From contig NC_030678.2 of the NCBI RefSeq assembly GCF_000004195.4, positions 153,365,547-153,429,546 on the forward strand: a stretch of 64,000 nt of DNA. The letters are read 5' to 3'. Positions 22,243 through 33,605 of this stretch are shown here, in pieces. How positions within the stretch are numbered: the stretch's first letter is position 1; each line of letters starts with the position of its first letter. The stretch comes from Xenopus tropicalis (Eukaryota; Chordata; Amphibia; Anura; Pipidae). Position numbers and translations under genes: made by a program. The notes under the pieces are model-generated. The model saw only the letters and a program-made list of their open reading frames with translations, did no database searches and had not been told where the DNA came from.

Positions 22243-23022
22243 AGAAGGGGAAGTTCACCTTAAATGTAACTTTTAGTATATTATGGAATGCTCTAGTTTT
22301 TAAAGCTTTGCAGTTGCTCTTTATATTTTTAGTTTTTCTATGCCTTCCTCATCTGATTTTTTTCCAGCTTAAAAATGGGGGGTTACTTACTCCAGCAGAC
22401 AAAAACCTATTACTCTGTGAGGCTATACAAGGGTATTTTTACATCTCTGCCCACCCTGAGGCCACCTTTCTAATGCGGCCCCCATAGGATAAAACATAAT
22501 TTTGTTATGGTTGGTATTTCAAATTTACCAACAATATAGTTGCCTTTGTAATTACCCTTCTACTCCTCCCCTCCCCAATGCTTGTTGCTGTAAAATCCTT
22601 CCTTTTAACCCTCCCTACCTTCTCTGAAGGCTTTATATTCCCCAATTTCCTTTTCCTGATGTCATAGACTCGCCCATTCCCCACCCTGTGATGTCACAGA
22701 TCAATCCATTCCCCACCCTGTGACATCAACAAGCAGCAGCTCCCTCTGCTTGCCGGAAAAAGTATATCAGAAATGTGGCAGCCATATAGTGGCAGCCACC
22801 CCTGGTAACTGCTGAGACTAGATTGTCAAGTTGCCTCATGGTAGCAGCGCCCCCCAGGCTACAATTTTACTGTACCTTGTGGTATTCCAAACTGAAGAGC
22901 TGCTGAGTGAGCAAAGATAAATAATTAAAAAACCACAAAAGAAAAAATAATAACTTGCACATTGTAGTAAAGTACTGCTATCTACATCATCAAGTTAATG
23001 TAAAAGTGAACTGCCCCTTTAA
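22243..23022. mobile_element. T2-family MITE carrying an insertion of about 300-400 bp
   Basis: The left end is worn (AGAAGGGGAAGTTCACC) and the right end is GTGAACTGCCCCTTTAA. The T2 interior (TAACTTTTAGTATATTATGG, CTCTGTGAGGCTA, TTCCAAACTGAAGAGC) is split by about 22430-22850. That foreign block contains two copies of CATTCCCCACCCTGTGA about 36 bp apart. AGGCTA near both edges could be a target duplication. Confidence 0.7.
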
Positions 23023-23450
23023 GAATAAAATATTTTAAAATTATATAAAGTCTAGACATGTTGTTGCTTGTTATATTACCCAGTTAGATACCCATTTCAT
23101 TTATTGTTATCCAAAATTATTCAGTAAACGTTGTATATAACCGTGGAACCGGTGTGTCAATGCAATAAGTATCACCACTGGAAGGAGTTGGGAAATAACT
23201 AGAATTATTCTGAGTAATACTGTCAGCACTGTTTCCTCTCCTGGGAGTACACAGAAGTAAGGGAGGAATATATTTAGCCTCTGTGCTATCTAATGTTCGT
23301 TGTGGAATGCCTGTCCCTGCGTTAGAGAACTGGAGTGTGATGTTGTCATGGTAAATGTATAATATAGGTCAACTAAGTGAATGTTAATCATTAATAGGAT
23401 CCTTGGGTTACAAGAACCAGTCGGGTGTATGAAAGTATGTTATATGGGGG

Positions 23451-23578
23451 TAGGGTTGCCACTTTTTCTGGAAAAAGGCCTTCCTATATTTGTGTATTTC
23501 TGCCCTATTAATACCATTGGCATTAAGCCTCATCCTTACCAGCCAGGCCAGTAAAATACCCAGCAGGTGGCAACCCTA
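23451..23578. mobile_element. TAGGGTTGCCACC hAT-type MITE, short copy
   Basis: It runs from TAGGGTTGCCACTTTTTC to AGGTGGCAACCCTA, 128 bp. The flanks TATGGGGG and TCTGGAGG agree at six of eight positions. Confidence 0.75.
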
Positions 23579-23586
23579 TCTGGAGG

Positions 23587-24599
23587 TGCATTCATTTGTC
23601 ACTTGGTTTGCAGTCTCCCTGACCGACAGCTAGGGCTGCCATCAGAAACATTGGGGCCCCTTACAAATTATTTATATGGGACCCCCCATGAAAACAAGAG
23701 TACCAAAATCTTTGGCCACGCCCCTTGTGTGCTGGAAGAAAGATCAACTAGCAGGTACATGGGTTTGGCTAGGACAAAAGGTTGAACTTGTAGAATGTTT
23801 TTTTCACCCACAGCTACTATGATACAAACTCACCAATCATGTTACTAAAAAGTAGGGGTGTAACTAAAGTCGCCAGGAAGGCGGGCCAGGAACTATAGGG
23901 GGCCCAGTAGGCCTTTGACTGATAAGCCTTATTTAAATACGCCTCCTCCTTTTGCCTTTGCCCAAGCTGGCATCTGAATTTCCTGCCCAACCTGCTGTGA
24001 TGGCCATTGGCTACCTCTTTTGTATGCCTGATTTTGACTGTCCACAGATTCTGAAATCTGCCACCATGCCCTGATCTTTGGCCAGAACTTGATACATGAT
24101 ACATTTATACATTTGTGCATTTCCATTTCTGCAGAGGCAATTATAAACATGTAATTTCATCAAGAAATCAAGTATAAAGTTTTAATTAGGTTCATTGTGT
24201 AATTTGCCACTCCTAATGAGCCAGGGAATAAAGTAGGTTTGTTGGTTATTCTTGGATCAACATGATAGCTGTTCCTTCCACGCAAGAACACAATGACATC
24301 TTTTTGGTCTGTGGAACTGTATTATAACCTCCCTTAGCATATAATTAGACCCAGGAAGTTCTTAAATAATTAATAAAGCAATAAGGAGCATCTAGGAGCT
24401 TAAATTTCTGCTTTGGCACCATGCAATGCCTTTCCTGTACATCTTATAGGATGCAGAGCTGCTTCAGCTGTCACATCTTTACAAAATAACCTGAGACAAA
24501 GGCTCACATTTACAAAGTGCAGGTCAGGGTGCAAAGTGTAAAAAGCGGATGCAAACTGCTATGTTTTCTGCACATTTGCTGCAGGTCACTGCACTCAAA
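23587..24599. other. No gene recognised; likely worn dispersed repeats
   Basis: AGGGCTGCCATCAGAAACAT near 23632 and TAGGGGTGTAACTAAAG near 23854 look like starts of dispersed elements. I could not pair them with ends. Minus-strand open frames at 23817-24150 show no recognisable protein. Confidence 0.35.
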
Positions 24600-24676
24600 G
24601 CTGTTATATAGGGTTGAAAAAAGACCAGAGTCCATCAAGTTCAACCCTTCCAAGTAAACCCAGCACACACAAACCC
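24600..24676. repeat. Dispersed repeat fragment flanking the 34-bp array
   Basis: GGGTTGAAAAAAGACC and GTCCATCAAGTTCAACCC are phrases common in frog dispersed repeats, probably from a non-LTR element or SINE. The minisatellite begins directly after it. Confidence 0.45.
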
Positions 24677-26066
24677 ACACTGACCTATCTATCCACTCAC
24701 ATACAGACCCATACTGACCTATCTATCCCCTCACATACAGACCCATACTGACCTATCTATCCACTCACATACAGACCCATACTGACCTATCTATCCACTC
24801 ACATACAGACCCATACTGACCTATCTATCCACTCACATACAGACCCATACTGACCTATCTATCCACTCACATACAGACCCATACTGACCTATCTATCCAC
24901 TCACATACAGACCCATACTGACCTATCTATCCACTCACATACAGACCCACACTAACCTATCTATACACTCACATACAGACCCACACTGACCTATCTATAC
25001 ACTCACATACAGACCCACACTGACCTATCTAACCACTCACATACAGACCCACACTGACCTATCTATCCACTCACATACAGACCCACACTGACCTATCTAT
25101 CCACTCACATACAGACCCATACTGACCTATCTATACACTCACATACAGACCCATACTGACCTATCTATCCACTCACATACAGACCCACACTGACCTATCT
25201 ATCCACTCACATACAGACCCATACTGACCTATCTATCCACTCACATACAGACCCACACTGACCTATCTATCCACTCACATACAGACCCACACTGACCTAT
25301 CTATCCACTCACATACAGACCCACACTGACCTATCTATCCACTCACATACAGACCCATACTGACCTATCTATCCACTCACATACAGACCCACACTGACCT
25401 ATCTATCCACTCACATACAGACCCACACTGACCTATCTATACACTCACATACAGACCCACACTGACCTATCTATACACTCACATACAGACCCATACTGAC
25501 CTATCTATCCACTCACATACAGACCCATACTGACTTATCTATCCACTCACATACAGACCCATACAGACCTAACTATCCACTCACATACAGACCCATACTG
25601 ACCTATCTATACACTCACATACAGACCCATACTGACCTATCTATACATTCACATACAGATCCATACTGACCTATCTATACACTCACATACAGACCCATAC
25701 TGACCTATCTATCCACTCACATACAGACCCATACTGACCTATCTATCCACTCACATACAGACCCATACTGACCTATCTATCCACTCACATACAGACCCAC
25801 ACTGACCTATCTATACACTCACATACAGACCCACACTGACCTATCTATCCACTCACATACAGACCCATACTGACCTATCTATCCACTCACATACAGACCC
25901 ATACTGACCTATCTATCCACTCACATACAGACCCACACTGACCTATCTATCCACTCACATACAGACCCACACTGACCTATCTATACACTCACATACAGAC
26001 CCATACTGACCTATCTATACACTCACATACAGACCCATACTGACCCATCTATACATTCACATACAT
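24677..26066. repeat. 34-bp minisatellite, about 41 copies
   Basis: The period is 34 bp with unit ACTGACCTATCTATCCACTC followed by ACATACAGACCCAT. The length is remarkably uniform through the array. Most variation falls at two sites: CCAT or CCAC before ACTG, and TATCC or TATAC before ACTC. The four combinations occur in runs. Edge units are more diverged. No frame is coding. Confidence 0.97.
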
Positions 26067-26110
26067 AAACCCATACTTTCTAGTGTAATCGTTCTCACGG
26101 TTAAACTGCC

Positions 26111-26580
26111 TTAAAGAAGAACTAAACCCTAAAAACAACATGGGTAAAAATGCTGTATTTTATATGCTGAACTGCAAGTCTCTTCTTAAAATACAGTAGA
26201 GTACATGTATTGATAATTATGCCCTAAATTATAAAATATGCAGTAATTTACATAAAGATGTTGAAGATTTTTTTAAAACTCTTGAAGTTATCTCCTTAAC
26301 ATATTTATTATGTGGGGAAATCTGCAGCTGAGACAGAAATGAGCCGCCCACAGCTATGTTAAAAATACTTGTGTGGGATATGTTTATGCTTGATGGCAAC
26401 ACAGTGCTGCAAATAAAGGAAGCTGCAGCTTTGTTCATGGGTCTAATAACACTACTTAGATAGTGTGTGGTTAAAGCTGACCAATCCTGTAAGTCTATGA
26501 GTAGGCAATTGTTTGGTTTCTGGAATCCATACAAAATTTGTTCTGAACATGCGTAACCCAGGAAAAGTACTCTCAAGTGA
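26111..26580. repeat. T2-like MITE left end, right end not found
   Basis: TTAAAGAAGAACTAAACCC at 26111 is one change from the T2 terminal motif. The sequence then includes GAGACAGAAATGAGCCGCCC, which I associate with dispersed frog repeats. No matching right end was seen before 26580, so the limit is approximate. Confidence 0.4.
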
Positions 26581-26613
26581 TCACTAAAATGCTAATTCTA
26601 GTTGACCAATGAC

Positions 26614-26769
26614 CAGATCTGGATTGAGATGCAAAATAGACCCTGGCATTTTAAGTACATAGAGGCCCAAATAGACTTCCACAGGCCCAATAAATAGTGG
26701 CTATCTATGGCATCTTACAGCAGCCCCTCTGGCATTTGCCAGAACCCACAGATTGCCAGTCCTTGCCTG
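26614..26769. mobile_element. CAGGTCTGGACTGG hAT-type MITE, worn copy
   Basis: It starts CAGATCTGGATTGAGATG and ends GATTGCCAGTCCTTGCCTG, inverse to the 6779 copy. It contains CAGCAGCCCCTCTGGCATTT. No clear 8-bp duplication remains. Confidence 0.75.
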
Positions 26770-26944
26770 CCACTTCTAGGTGCGGTTAAGACCTGAAAGA
26801 GCAAAAGTCTTTCTTTGGTGATGTGATCATTCATAGTATATTTACTTCGTGTGACTGGGGTTTTACGATATCTGTAAAATAAGTGATCACAATTATTGTT
26901 CCATACCTTTAGTACTCGGGGAAGCCAGTTTATTAAAGGAGACA

Positions 26945-27012
26945 TATTGGGCCAGATTGTCAGGCGCGCTCAGTGGTATTGTCCCAAGCGCGCCTAAAAA
27001 TCTGGGCCAATA
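26945..27012. repeat. Small inverted repeat with GGCGCGC arms
   Basis: TTGGGCCAGATTGTCAGGCG pairs with the inverse of GCGCGCCTAAAAATCTGGGC. This gives a hairpin of about 24-bp imperfect arms. It may be a minimal MITE. The surrounding 26770-28238 shows no gene I recognise. Confidence 0.6.
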
Positions 27013-28238
27013 TATGTTCTGCACGGCGCTTCCTTCGGAGCCTCATGGTGTTTCCGGGTCACATGCGAAACGGACACGCGTGCATAAGCACACCAGAACG
27101 TGCAGGCCTGAGCACGAATGCATGCGCACCTTGCTTTTAAGGACCCCAGCGCTCAGTTTACCTTGCTGAGTAATCTGAGCTGTTCCCTAGCTGTGTTTAC
27201 TAAGCTTCCATACGATTTTCTTGCCTGTTGTCAACTTTGCTTTGTTTTTGGATTCACTGCTGCCCTTGATCTCGTGCCCCTTTGACAAGGGGATAGCCAT
27301 GTTGTTCGTTTACCAGGTGCCCTCAGCCATGTGACTTGTGCTCTGATAAACTTCAGTCACACTTCACTGCTGAGCTACAAGTTGAAGTGATATCGCCCCT
27401 CTTCCTTTCCCCCCCAGCAGCTGATCAGCAAAACAATAAGAGGGTAGCAAGTTAGCAGCTCCCTGACACCTGTATTGCTTAAAAAACTTCCATGCCCAAC
27501 CTAATGGTAGATATGATAACAGCACTCAATGTTAAAAATCCAAGTTCAGCTCACCCAGTTCATGATTTCTTCTGTTACACTGAGTAGGAGAAACATAGTG
27601 TATCTGAAAGCAGTTCTATTGTGTAGTGCCGGCTCCTTCTGAAAGCTCAGACTCAGGCACAATGCACTGAGATGGCGCCTACACACCAATATTACAGCTA
27701 AAAAATACATTTATTGGTTTAAGAATAACATTTTAGACTGTAGAATAAATTATTCGCAGTGTATAAAGCGTAATTTAGAAACAACAAGTACACCATGAAA
27801 ATCATAACAAAATCCCTACTTGGCACCTAAAACCTACCAAGCTTTTTATTTTTTGTCTGGAAATAGAAAAACCCATTTTGCAGGAATTGGGCTATTCGGA
27901 TAAAGATTAATTTCTCCATTTGACTGTACCATAGGGCAAAGTGCTTCGCAATCAGCAGAATATGAAGCAGCTGCTGGTCAAGAAACATGTTTTTAGGTTG
28001 TTTCTCTGGGATGCCCACAGAGTTCAAAATGCCCCATGTGCCATTACACCGGCAGGGAAGGTGTTTATTATAACGTTATATTCATAATGACAATCCAACT
28101 CCTGCCAATGGTATGCAGCTGGTTTTAGACCATTGGGTTTTGGCACGAGTTCCTCTTGTGCTATAGGCCACTTATAGAAAGCAAGATCACAGGAGGCATA
28201 GACAAAAGGAATGTAATTAATATCAGAGAACATTTCAC
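27013..28238. other. No gene confirmed; two abutting minus-strand open frames
   Basis: Minus-strand frames 28233-28024 and 28027-27827 abut with a frame change and have fairly protein-like composition (for example LAFYKWPIAQEEL). No domain or repeat family is recognised. They could be a decayed coding relic or the intron side of the possible exon at 28298-28239. Confidence 0.3.
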
Positions 28239-28298
28239 CTTTTGTAGAAATAAGGCTTTGCGCTCTTCTATCCCTTCATATACACCATATGGCCGATT
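28239..28298 (-). other. Possible 60-nt coding exon (weak)
   Basis: On the minus strand a fair acceptor (TTTACATTTCAG) precedes 60 nt with one open frame, NRPYGVYEGI then EERKALFLQK. AAG followed by GTGAAA serves as a donor. The other two frames contain stops. Phase 0 at both sides would fit the candidate first exon ending at 49996. A chance match of this quality is quite possible, and no protein family is recognised. Confidence 0.2.
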
Positions 28299-28318
28299 CT
28301 GAAATGTAAACATAGAAA

Positions 28319-28483
28319 ATCCAGATTGTGAATGAAAATGAATTATATTAAATAGTAAAATCCAGATTGTGAATGAAAATGAATTATATTAAATATTAAA
28401 ATCCAGACTGTGAATGAAAATGAATTATATTAAATATTAAAATCCAGACTGTGAATGAAAATGAATTATATTAAATATTATTC
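28319..28483. repeat. 41-bp tandem repeat, 4 copies
   Basis: The unit ATCCAGATTGTGAATGAAAA plus TGAATTATATTAAATAT is repeated at 28321, 28362, 28403 and 28444. Copies are nearly identical (ATTG/ACTG and AATAGT/AATATT changes), so the amplification is probably recent. Confidence 0.95.
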
Positions 28484-28807
28484 AACATATCAGACTGGCA
28501 ACATGCAAACATATCATACCATTATAACAGTTCTGTAGCCGTATGCCTACACATAATGAAGTCTGTTTAGCTTTAGTGAAATATTCATTAAAGAAGCAGC
28601 CAGGAAGATGGTTCTTAGTTTCAGTGGCAGAAAAATATACTTGCTACAGACCCTCATTTCCAGGCAATGTCGATGTTTTTAAGTTTGCCCAAGGAGATTT
28701 TTGTCCCTTTAAAGGCCCCATTATTTTTAGACTGACCAACTGCACAAAATCAGCACAAATCACCCTTGACCAGCATGTCATTAGAAGTGTTTACTCTCTG
28801 TCGCTAA

Positions 28808-29135
28808 GGCTGATGCCACACGTGGCGTAGGGCTGATTTTTTCGGCAAGCGGAAAAACGCTTGCCGAAAATTCAGCCCTACACCTGCTACTTGTGCCTGC
28901 CCCCGAATGAATGGAATACGCTCGGGTGCAGGCACATGTAGCCGATATACGCATGAAAACACAAGACTTTGCATTCTCACGCGTTTTCATGCGTATATCA
29001 GCTACATGTGCCTGCACCCGAGCGTATTCCATTCATTCGGGTGCAGGCACAAGTAGCAGGTGTAGGGCTGAATTTTCGGCAAGCGTTTTTCCGCTTGCCG
29101 AAAAAATCAGCCCTACGCCACGTGTGGCATCAGCC
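28808..29135. mobile_element. PIF/Harbinger-like foldback MITE, near-perfect 328-bp palindrome
   Basis: The ends GGCTGATGCCACACG and CGTGTGGCATCAGCC are flanked by TAA on both sides (28805-28807, 29136-29138). A 3-bp TWA target is characteristic of PIF/Harbinger. The arms match over about 150 bp with only two mismatches seen, and contain a smaller hairpin (TTCGGCAAGCG / CGCTTGCCGAA). The same peptide appears on both strands for this reason, so the open frames are not genes. Confidence 0.9.
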
Positions 29136-29147
29136 TAACACATAAGG

Positions 29148-29332
29148 GCTCATTTACAAGATTTAAGCGCATTTGCTGCCATGCATTAGCTGCATCGGTG
29201 CATCACCACCTCCCAGCTGCAATTACACTGGAACTGCGGGAGAAATGCTGCATTGTTAGTAAAAAAAGACCTGGTGGTTTGCGCCTAAAATTGCACATTG
29301 CACACTGCAGTTGTGCTCATAAATGACCCATA
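29148..29332. repeat. GGGCTCATTTA foldback repeat
   Basis: AAGGGCTCATTTACAAG near 29148 pairs with GTGCTCATAAATGACCC near 29315. GCGCATTTGCTGCC and GCAGTTGTGC lie inside. It resembles a worn MITE, and the target duplication is not clear. Confidence 0.45.
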
Positions 29333-29780
29333 TTGTTTACAAAAATGATTTCTTAAAAGAAAATAAATAACCATGTTTTTTGCTCAGGACAGTGGTGAAA
29401 CACAAGTGTAGCATCAAATGTCCTTGGAAATGATGTTCAAATACTGTTATGGGTACTTAATCTTTAAGACATTAGCAAGCCATGCAAAAAAGTACTATAT
29501 ATTGGAAGCAGACTGCAAGTAGAATTGTGTCATCAAATGTGGGTCAGTGAGGCTGGAAGATACACTGAAGGGTGTTTATTTTAACTCAGTTTAAATATGT
29601 ATAAGGAAAGAGTGAAGACAGAGAAAATGTCTGTTTATTTTGAGACTAATGTAGCGCCTATTATAAAAAATAAACATTTTAGAAGTAACCAGGGAGCTCC
29701 ATAACCTTTAAATGGGGTGGCTTTATAGAAATACATATTTTTCAATAAAGGCATGAAGGTCTCAAAAGGTCATGTAACAC

Positions 29781-30376
29781 TAGGGTTGCCACCTTTTAAA
29801 TCTTAAAAAATGAGACAGGGAATGCCAAAATGACGTAGGAAGGCTAGAACAGCGATTAAGTAAATTGGTGGAGCAATGCCATAAAGGGGCGGCCTATGGC
29901 GTAAAGAGCGGACTGTAAGCTGGGGAATCAGGACATAGAATTGTTCCCGATAGGCGTAACTAGAAGGTAGTACAAATTTACCAGCATCTACATTGCAGAT
30001 AAGTATGTACAGGTATAGGATCCCCTATCCGGAAACCCGTTATCAAGAAAGTTCCGAATTACGGAAAGGCGATCTCCCATAGACTCCATTTTAAAGAAAT
30101 GATTCTAATTTTTCTCTGTAGTATTAAAACAGTACCTTTTACCTGATCCCAACTAAGATATAATTAAATCTTATAGGATGGAAAGCAATCCTATTGGGTT
30201 TATTTCATGTTTTTTTTAATGATTTTTTAGTAAATTTAAAGCGTGGAGAGCCAAACTACGGAAAGATTACTTATCCAGAAGACTCCAGGTCCCAAACATT
30301 CTGCATAATAGATCCCATACCTGTACTATTAAACCCAGCCTTGGCTGCTATTTATACCAGCTGGGTGGCAACCCTA
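29781..30376. mobile_element. TAGGGTTGCCACC MITE containing a nested palindromic repeat
   Basis: The outer ends are TAGGGTTGCCACC and GGTGGCAACCCTA. The 318-bp TACAGGTATGGG-type element at 30008-30325 sits inside, leaving an outer element of about 278 bp. The outer flanks TGTAACAC and TGGCACAA are only weakly alike. Confidence 0.7.
30008..30325. repeat. TACAGGTATGGG-type palindromic repeat, nested
   Basis: It begins TACAGGTATAGGATCCCC and ends GATCCCATACCTGTA. CCGGAAACCCGTTATC and GAAGACTCCAGGTCCC mark the subterminal arms. These are the best-preserved ends of the family in this window, and they indicate a TA-type target. Confidence 0.85.
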
Positions 30377-31189
30377 TGGCACAAGTGCCATCAAAAAGCA
30401 CTGCTGATAAGGACACATTTTATAGCTTATTCATAGCTCTTGCACATTATACCAAAGGGTTAATATAAGTTAATTTTTCCACAATCTTTATATATTTTCA
30501 ATCATGCTTTATTTAATGACATAGATATGTGCCCATCAAGTTCAATCCTGATGCTAATGTATTTGGAGGAAGTCTGAGAGAACCTGCAAGCACTGTAAAT
30601 ACATACAAACCCTGAATCCAGAAGAGCCTGAACTCTTCTATACAAAAAGAAAATACACATAGATATACAATATTTCAGTTTATCACATATTACACAAATT
30701 ACACACAATATGAATAAAGTGAAAAAAATATAAACTACTAATGGTAACTTTTTAAGTGACTCTGAAATAAATTAAACTGGCATGAAATCAATATTTATTG
30801 ATCAACAAATCTATCAGATACAAAAAAAGAGATGATAAAAACAGACAAATCTATTAAATAAAAATAAAGATTGTAATGTCTATTGATTGGGGCTTAGCAA
30901 AACATTTGGAAACAGCTTCATTCTTGTTTGTATTGATTTCATGAATCTTGAACGAACCAAGAAAGCTGTAGGGTTCAGCTCTTCAATTCATTGTGTCTGC
31001 AGGGGAAATAGCTATTTATTTTTGCCGTCAGGCTTTGTGTTGCCTTAAGGTGGTTTCTGTAAGTGGAAAATGTACAGGTACTTGGTTATTTCCAGCCAGA
31101 CACCATAGACAACTGCCAACTGAAATCTGGAAAATTAGGGAAATAATAATATGGCACTAACCAGGAGCTACACAATGAAGGATCTAAAA
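30377..31189. other. No gene recognised
   Basis: AT-rich sequence. CCATCAAGTTCAATCC near 30535 echoes the dispersed repeat phrase at 24628. Nothing coding was recognised. Confidence 0.45.
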
Positions 31190-31445
31190 CAGTGACCCCC
31201 AACCAGTGGCTCGGGGGAAACATGCTGCTCACCGCCCCCTTTGAAGTTGCTCCCAGTGGCCTTAAAACAGGTGCCCATTTTTACATTTCAGGCTTGGAGG
31301 CAAGTTTTGGATGTACAGAGACACTTTTATCCGAGCAGAGCCTCCTGCGGGCCAGCAGTTACATGGGGCTACCAAATAGCCAATCATGGTCCTTATTTGA
31401 CGTCCCCAAAGATTTTTTTTTCATGCTTTTAATTGCTCTGCATGT
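31190..31445. mobile_element. CAGTGGCCCCCAACC hAT-type MITE, right-truncated
   Basis: It starts CAGTGACCCCCAACCAGTGG and follows the 18487 copy (TTGCTCCCAGTGGCCTTAA, GAGGCAAGTTTTGG, AATAGCCAATCATGG). The right terminus GGTTGGGG is absent, and the limit is approximate. Confidence 0.7.
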
Positions 31446-32210
31446 CAACATTAATCCAGTTATTTTGGTTTTGTTTACCCCCACTCCAAACTATGCATTT
31501 ATTTTATCAGTCCAATTCCTCTGTTTTTCCTTCTGCCAGTAATTTTAAGCAAGACAGCTGCTCTCGATACAATGTGTTTGACCTAGTTGGGGTTCTGGAA
31601 ATGAGAGCATAAACTCATCAAGAGCATGAATATTGAGATGGAGCTCCGTGACTGTGTCTGCAAGGCAAGAATCCTTTTAAACAATCCCAGCACATCAGGA
31701 TTAATATAAATCAACCCATATTACACACCATGCTTCCATTTTGCTAACACTGCAAATGTTCTGTTTCTATGCAGAGAGCTCTATTTTAGGATCATTCGCA
31801 TCATGCAGCAACTGAGATGCTTGTTTATCATTTCTGCTCATTTACTTTTCTTTTCCCAGTCTTTCACCCAAGAGCTCAGTTGGCACACTTTGTTCTATAG
31901 TAACATGCGTGTTGGACAAAATGTTCCAAATCACCCCTTTTTTCACCTGAATGCCCATTGCCTCTTGAGACTGCGATTTCCTAGGTGGCTTTTAAGTTCA
32001 AGAATTGTCTCTCAAGAAAGAGCATTGGGCAGTTTCGGGTTTCTAAAAAGGCCCAAGTCCTTGCCTAATGGGATTTGTCTGGCCGAACCAAATCTGAAGG
32101 CTTAAGACCACATGACTTTAGATCATATGATTATCTACTGTAAATTGCCATTTTCTTTGTGCATGGAATTTTAAATCCCTAAATTATGGTTATATGCATG
32201 TGCAGATTAG
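31446..32210. other. No gene recognised
   Basis: A 100-codon plus-strand frame (31803-32105) has no recognisable domain or splice context and is probably chance. No repeat was identified. Confidence 0.45.
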
Positions 32211-32297
32211 GATTCGGTTAGGGATTTGGCAAATCCTTTACGAAAGAAACGGTATTTGGATGAATCCGTAACAAGCTGATTTGGTGCATCCCTATTT
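32211..32297. repeat. Fragment of hAT-type MITE ending TGCATCCCTA
   Basis: GGATTCGGTTAGGGATTTGG and GATTTGGTGCATCCCTA match the right part of the family whose larger copy is at 38500-39149. The left end is missing. Confidence 0.6.
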
Positions 32298-32657
32298 TCA
32301 GATGATTCCCACTGATTGAAAGGAGGGGTGATATCTAGAGTTTTGTTCCCCAAGTGCAGGGCAACAAAAAGCTTGGGCAAAAATAAACTCTGAAACCACC
32401 TCTTATATAACTGTGTCAATGGCTCAGATGACAGATTTAGCATTATCTAGGCTGCCTCTTACTTTCTGGCTGCCTGACTATAACCTTCCTTCCTTATCAT
32501 CTACCATAGTTCCCATCTGTAAAAACACATACCTGTATTATAAATCTAAGCAAATACACTGTAGATATTCCTCATCTGAGATAATTATGGACCAAATATG
32601 GGGCATGAACAGGAAGATCAGGAGCAAGTGCAAGTAAGGGGTGCAAAACCACTCCCC

Positions 32658-33096
32658 TTAAAGGGGTAGTTCAACTTCAAGTTAACCTTTACCATATTAT
32701 AGAATGTCCTATTCCTAGCAACTTTGCAATTGATCTTCATTATTTATTTATTATTTAGTTTTTGAATTATTTGCCTCTTCTACATGTTTCACTGAACCCA
32801 GCAGCTAAAAACCCCATTGCTCTGTGAGGCTACAATTTATTATTATTACTTTTTATTACTTATCTTTCTATTCAGGACTCCCACATCCATATTCCAGTCT
32901 CTCATTCAAATCAGTCTGGTTGCTAAGGTAAACAAGACCCTAGCAACCAGATAGCTGATGAAATTCCAAACTAGAGACCTGATGAACAAAAATGCAAAAA
33001 AACCACAAATATAATAAAATAAAAACCGGCTGCAATTTGTCTTAGAATATAACTGTCTACAGAATACTAATATTAAAAGGTAAACAACCCCTTTAA
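32658..33096. mobile_element. T2-family MITE
   Basis: It begins TTAAAGGGGTAGTTCAAC and ends GTAAACAACCCCTTTAA. The interior carries TCTGGTTGCTAAGG and its partner CCTAGCAACCAGA. It is well preserved and non-coding. Confidence 0.9.
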
Positions 33097-33157
33097 GAGG
33101 TGTGGTTTTGTGCCCCCAGTGCTCAGGCTGCATTCTGCATAGTGCACCAAATTATTG

Positions 33158-33244
33158 CAAAAAAAAAAAAAAAAATGGTTATTTGTACCCATTTGTACAC
33201 TTTGCATATTGACCCATAATATATATATATATATATATATATAT
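33158..33244. repeat. Poly-A run and (TA)n microsatellite
   Basis: An A run lies at about 33158-33174 and a TA run at about 33220-33244, with 45 bp of ordinary sequence between them. Confidence 0.9.
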
Positions 33245-33603
33245 GCAAGAAAAACATGCAGGCAGCATGAAAGACATGTTAAAAGTCAAACCTTTAATGT
33301 AATATCCAAAAGCTAAAATCCAAAGCTAAAATGAGATACAAATGTTTAAAAATGAATACCATTTGCACATGATATGCAAGTCAGATATCAAAGAGTAATG
33401 AATGATTTTCATTTGGGTAAAACAAAATTAGCTTTAAGGGGCTTCATAATTATGACTGCAGTTATGCATTCCAGTTATGATATGCTCTGTTGCTTTACCA
33501 ACAAATAAACAACAAACCCAAATGTGTGCTTCATGTGACTAAGTACATTACACTCTCAGTAGGTAGAGCTTTCAGTGTCGCACACTCTCTCAGCAATTAG
33601 ATA
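33245..33603. other. No gene recognised
   Basis: Unassigned AT-rich sequence lies before the nested element that follows. Confidence 0.5.
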
Positions 33604-33605
33604 TA

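Noticed and set aside
24677..26066. CRISPR array
   Set aside because: The 34-bp units are contiguous, with no unique spacers between them. It is a minisatellite in a vertebrate genome.
27827..28233. Two abutting minus-strand frames as a frameshifted gene relic
   Set aside because: They are protein-like in composition but match no family I know, and the frame change cannot be told from chance.
28781..29138. Matching open frames on both strands
   Set aside because: They are the direct consequence of the palindromic MITE. One arm is read from either side.
31803..32105. Plus-strand 100-codon frame as a secreted protein
   Set aside because: The hydrophobic start resembles a signal peptide, but there is no domain, splice signal or conservation evidence.
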